Origin: Deltaproteobacteria bacterium
GTDB lineage: Bacteria > Myxococcota > UBA727 > VGSZ01
Direction of reading: 5' to 3'
Assembly (NCBI GenBank): GCA_016874845.1
Contig: VGSZ01000015.1
Span: forward strand, 1 to 39,547
Length of the DNA: 39,547 bases
The notes beneath the pieces are model-generated. The model was not told the DNA's origin, did not search any database, and saw only the letters and a program-made list of their open reading frames with translations. Below are positions 36,851-39,547 of the stretch, one piece after another (positions within the stretch are counted from its first letter, which is position 1; each line of letters starts with the position of its first letter). A program made the position numbers and the translations under genes.

Positions 36851-37900
36851 ATGAACCAGATCGCCTACGTCATCTGGGCCGCTGCCGCGCTCTACACGAC
36901 GGTCAAGGTGCTGCGCAGCATCCGCGTGGTGCCCAACCGCACCGAGCTGCTCGTCGAGCGCCTCGGCCGCTACGACCGCACGCTGGGGCCGGGGGTCCAC
37001 CTGCTGATCCCGTTCCTCGACAAGGTGGCCTTCACCATCGACCTGAAGGAGGAGGCCATCGAGGTGCCGCCGCAGGACTGCTTCACGAAGGACAACGTCC
37101 GCGTCGAGGTGGACGGCGTGCTCTACATGAAGGTGACCCAGAGCAAGATGGCCTGCTACGGCATCGTCGAGTACCGCTTCGCGATCATCCAGCTGGCGCA
37201 GACGATGGTGCGCTCGGTGATCGGCAAGCTCGATCTCGACCATACGCTCACCGAGCGCGAGCGCATCAACTCCGAGGTCGTGAACGCCCTGAACGACATC
37301 GCGCGCACGTGGGGCGTGCAGGTCAGTCGCTACGAGGTGAAGAACATCGAGCCGCCCGCCAGCGTGCGGGACGCGATGGAGAAGCAGATGGCCTCCGAGC
37401 GCGACCGCCGCGCGCTCCTCGCCCGCGCTGAGGGCGAGAAGCAGGCGCGCCTGAACGACTCCGAGGGCAAGAAGCAGGAGATGATCAACCGCTCGATGGG
37501 CGAGATGCAGCGCCGCATCAACGAGGCCGAAGGCAAGGCCGAAGAGATCGTCGCCATCGGCCGCGCCACCGCCGACTCCATCCGCACCGTCGCCGAGTCC
37601 GTCGCCGTCACCGGCGGCAAGGACGCCGTGAACCTGCGGCTCGGGCAGGCTCTCGTCGGCAAGCTCGGCGCACTGTCGTCGGGCCAGCGCGTGGTGCTGC
37701 CCCTCGACCTGACCAACGTCGACGGCCTGCTGAAGGGCATCGCCCTCGACACCACGGCGGCTTCGGCGGTGCCGAAGCCGAAGCCGACGGCGGTGCCGAC
37801 GCCGCCGCTGCAGCCCGCCGTCCTCCAGCGCCCGGCGGCTCCCGCGTCGTCGATGCCGTCGGTGGCCGCGCCGCCGACACCGCCGCCGAAGTTCGTGTAG
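36851..37900 (+). CDS. SPFH/stomatin-family membrane protein (second copy)
   Basis: VPNRTELLVERLGRYDRTLGPGVHLLIPFLDKVAF...VPPQDCFTKDNVRVEVDGVLYMKVTQ...WGVQVSRYEVKNIEPPASVRDAMEKQMASERDRRA. Confidence 0.93.
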   Translation: MNQIAYVIWAAAALYTTVKVLRSIRVVPNRTELLVERLGRYDRTLGPGVHLLIPFLDKVAFTIDLKEEAIEVPPQDCFTKDNVRVEVDGVLYMKVTQSKMACYGIVEYRFAIIQLAQTMVRSVIGKLDLDHTLTERERINSEVVNALNDIARTWGVQVSRYEVKNIEPPASVRDAMEKQMASERDRRALLARAEGEKQARLNDSEGKKQEMINRSMGEMQRRINEAEGKAEEIVAIGRATADSIRTVAESVAVTGGKDAVNLRLGQALVGKLGALSSGQRVVLPLDLTNVDGLLKGIALDTTAASAVPKPKPTAVPTPPLQPAVLQRPAAPASSMPSVAAPPTPPPKFV

Positions 37901-37984
37901 CGAACACGTCTCGCGGTGCACTGCGGCCGGTGCGACCCGCACCCGGGCGCACGGGCTGCGTCGTTCGCGCCTGCGGTGGCGTGC

Positions 37985-39064
37985 CTACTTCGTCGTGTCG
38001 TCGGGCCAGACCGCGCCCTGCTCGATCCAGCGCTTCAGCGTCTCGATCTCCGACAGTGCGAGCAGCTTGCCCTTCGGGGGCATGACCTCCTCGTCGTCGG
38101 GGGGCGCGGCGCACGACGTGAAGACCAGCGACTTCGCCGGCTCGCCGGGCAGAAGCGCCGGGCCGCTCTCGCCGCCCTTCAGCGCGAAGCGCTTCTGGTC
38201 GAGGCGCAGACCGCTCTTGCGCTTCTCGGGGCCGTGGCACTTCACGCACGAGCGCTCGAACAGCGGCTTGATGTGCATGGCGTAGTCGGGGCGCTCAGGG
38301 ATCGGGCCTTCGGGGAAGCGCGCCCGCGCCTCGGCGACGCCGCTGCTGCCCTCGTCGCCGTCGGAGGCTGCCCGTGGACCGCCGTCGTCGTGGTCGGCGC
38401 CGCCACCCGGGCGGGCGGCCGGGGCCTCGACGTCGTGCTCGCCGGCACGCTGACCGGCGCGCAACGGGCGGGTCAGGAACCCTTCACCGTGCACGAGCTC
38501 GCCGCCGAAGTGTCCAGTGACGGTGACGGCCAGGGCGCCGACCACGAGCAGGGGCCGATAGGCCCGGGCGGCGGCGCCGTCGTCGGGAGAGCGCCGCAGC
38601 GCCGCGAGGGCGACGACGAGGGCGGCGGTGCCGAGCCCCACGGCGCGATGCAGGGCGAACGTGTTGGCGGCGGCACCGTCGAAGTCCTCGCCCTGTGCGT
38701 AGGCGAGGCCCGAGATCGCGGTGAGCACGGCGGCGACGGCGCTGACCGACAGCAGCGTCGTGGCGAAGTGTCGCCGCGCCGTCGCCTCGAGCCGGGAGCC
38801 GAACAGCTCGACCACCACAACGGCGAACAGCAGCGCGATGGGGAAGTGCAGCAGCGGGAAGTGCAGCCGCCCGAGCAGGGCCACCGGCAGCGGCACCGGC
38901 GCCCCCTCGTCAGCGAAGGCTGGCGCGGCGCCGAGCAGCGCCGCGAGCCCGACGACGAGCCCGCCCCACGGCGAGGACAGACGCGTGGACGTCGACGAAC
39001 GCGCGGCCGCAGTCGACGACCACGGCGACGACAGCGACGAAGACGACGACGAAGGACGGTTCAC
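37985..39064 (-). CDS. DUF2231-like membrane region fused to a planctomycete-type c-type cytochrome domain
   Basis: LGRLHFPLLHFPIALLFAVVVVELF...; IKPLFERSCVKCHGPEKRKSGLRLDQKRFALKGGESGPALLPGEPAKSLVF...MPPKGKLLALSEIETLKRWIEQGAVWP. Confidence 0.88.
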   Translation of the reverse strand: MNRPSSSSSSLSSPWSSTAAARSSTSTRLSSPWGGLVVGLAALLGAAPAFADEGAPVPLPVALLGRLHFPLLHFPIALLFAVVVVELFGSRLEATARRHFATTLLSVSAVAAVLTAISGLAYAQGEDFDGAAANTFALHRAVGLGTAALVVALAALRRSPDDGAAARAYRPLLVVGALAVTVTGHFGGELVHGEGFLTRPLRAGQRAGEHDVEAPAARPGGGADHDDGGPRAASDGDEGSSGVAEARARFPEGPIPERPDYAMHIKPLFERSCVKCHGPEKRKSGLRLDQKRFALKGGESGPALLPGEPAKSLVFTSCAAPPDDEEVMPPKGKLLALSEIETLKRWIEQGAVWPDDTTK

Positions 39065-39100
39065 GACGGTTCCGTGGGCATGAGGGGAGGACGTCGGCTG

Positions 39101-39547
39101 TCAGACGATCAGATCGGTGATGGGCTCTTGCCCAAGGGCGGCAACGGGGTCGATTCCCGCCATCGCCAGCGCTGTCGCCAGGCCGTGGGACATGTCGAGC
39201 AGGTCAGCGCCGCGGCGCAGGCTACCGTTCTGCGGGTTCACCGGCAGCGCCACCAGGTTCTCGTCGACGGCGCCGAACACGCGCGGCGCGCCGCCGCGGC
39301 CCGGTCGCACGCCCTTGCCGAGGAAGATCATCGAGTTCGTCGGCCAGTGGTGCTTGCCACCAAGCTCGTTCTTCGACGGCGTCCGTGAGAACTCGCTGGT
39401 GACCACCACGGTCGTCAGGTCGAGCAGCGTGCGCCCGTCGTCGAGCTTCGTGCCCTGCAGCCCCTCGACGATCCCCGCGACGGCCTTCAGGCCCCGCGTC
39501 ACCGCCTCGGGATGGCTCGCGTACTCGGACCGCGTGTGGGAGTCGAA
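39101..39547 (-). CDS. DUF1501-family protein, C-terminal part; gene runs off the window edge
   Basis: LLDLTTVVVTSEFSRTPSKNELGGKHHWPTNSMIFLGKGVRPGRGGAPRVFG...LRRGADLLDMSHGLATALAMAGID. Confidence 0.88.
   Translation of the reverse strand, partial: FDSHTRSEYASHPEAVTRGLKAVAGIVEGLQGTKLDDGRTLLDLTTVVVTSEFSRTPSKNELGGKHHWPTNSMIFLGKGVRPGRGGAPRVFGAVDENLVALPVNPQNGSLRRGADLLDMSHGLATALAMAGIDPVAALGQEPITDLIV

Noticed and set aside
35822-37942. 706-aa minus-strand ORF
   Set aside because: Antisense to both SPFH genes, and its repeat-like look simply mirrors their paralogy.

Overview
This 39.5 kb high-GC window looks like a myxobacterial or deltaproteobacterial-type chromosome segment. The lineage is inferred from protein content: Ser/Thr kinase, Cys-rich/NHL/lamin-tail secreted proteins, a MYXO-CTERM-like tail and a FYDLN-acid protein. 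It is mostly a densely packed housekeeping and accessory backbone. I see no CRISPR array, integrase, transposase or prophage genes.

Recognisable content in order: 3' end of lspA; a lone EutN/CcmL-type vertex protein; a receiver/TPR protein; two tandem tRNA-Ser genes; hemerythrin-like protein; DUF4920 lipoprotein; Ser/Thr kinase; map; a divergent ornithine-carbamoyltransferase-family protein; HEAT-cyclophilin lipoprotein; a two-gene unit of a MarR regulator and an Imm51-like protein, both with Lys/Ala tails; astA; DUF3293-NUDIX fusion; GGDEF protein; FtsB-like protein; tandem-LOG protein; NHL lipoprotein; rpmG; secreted protein; DnaQ-like exonuclease and fdhD; GntR regulator followed by two frame-disrupted ORFs; two Cys-rich/TSP3 secreted proteins, one interrupted by an in-frame TAG; CNMP-domain protein; FYDLN-acid protein; SLC13/DASS transporter; biotin-carrier protein; truncated hemoglobin; lamin-tail protein; NfeD; two tandem SPFH proteins; DUF2231-cytochrome protein; and a partial DUF1501 protein.

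The best candidates for something undescribed are (i) the MarR plus Imm51-like pair with independent Lys/Ala repeat tails, and (ii) the carbamoyltransferase that keeps the carbamoyl-phosphate motifs but has lost the recognised ornithine-binding motifs. Smaller observations include unusual domain fusions, several perfect or near-perfect intergenic hairpins, and a set of unrelated short tandem repeats. All family calls come from reading motifs by eye; no database search was run.
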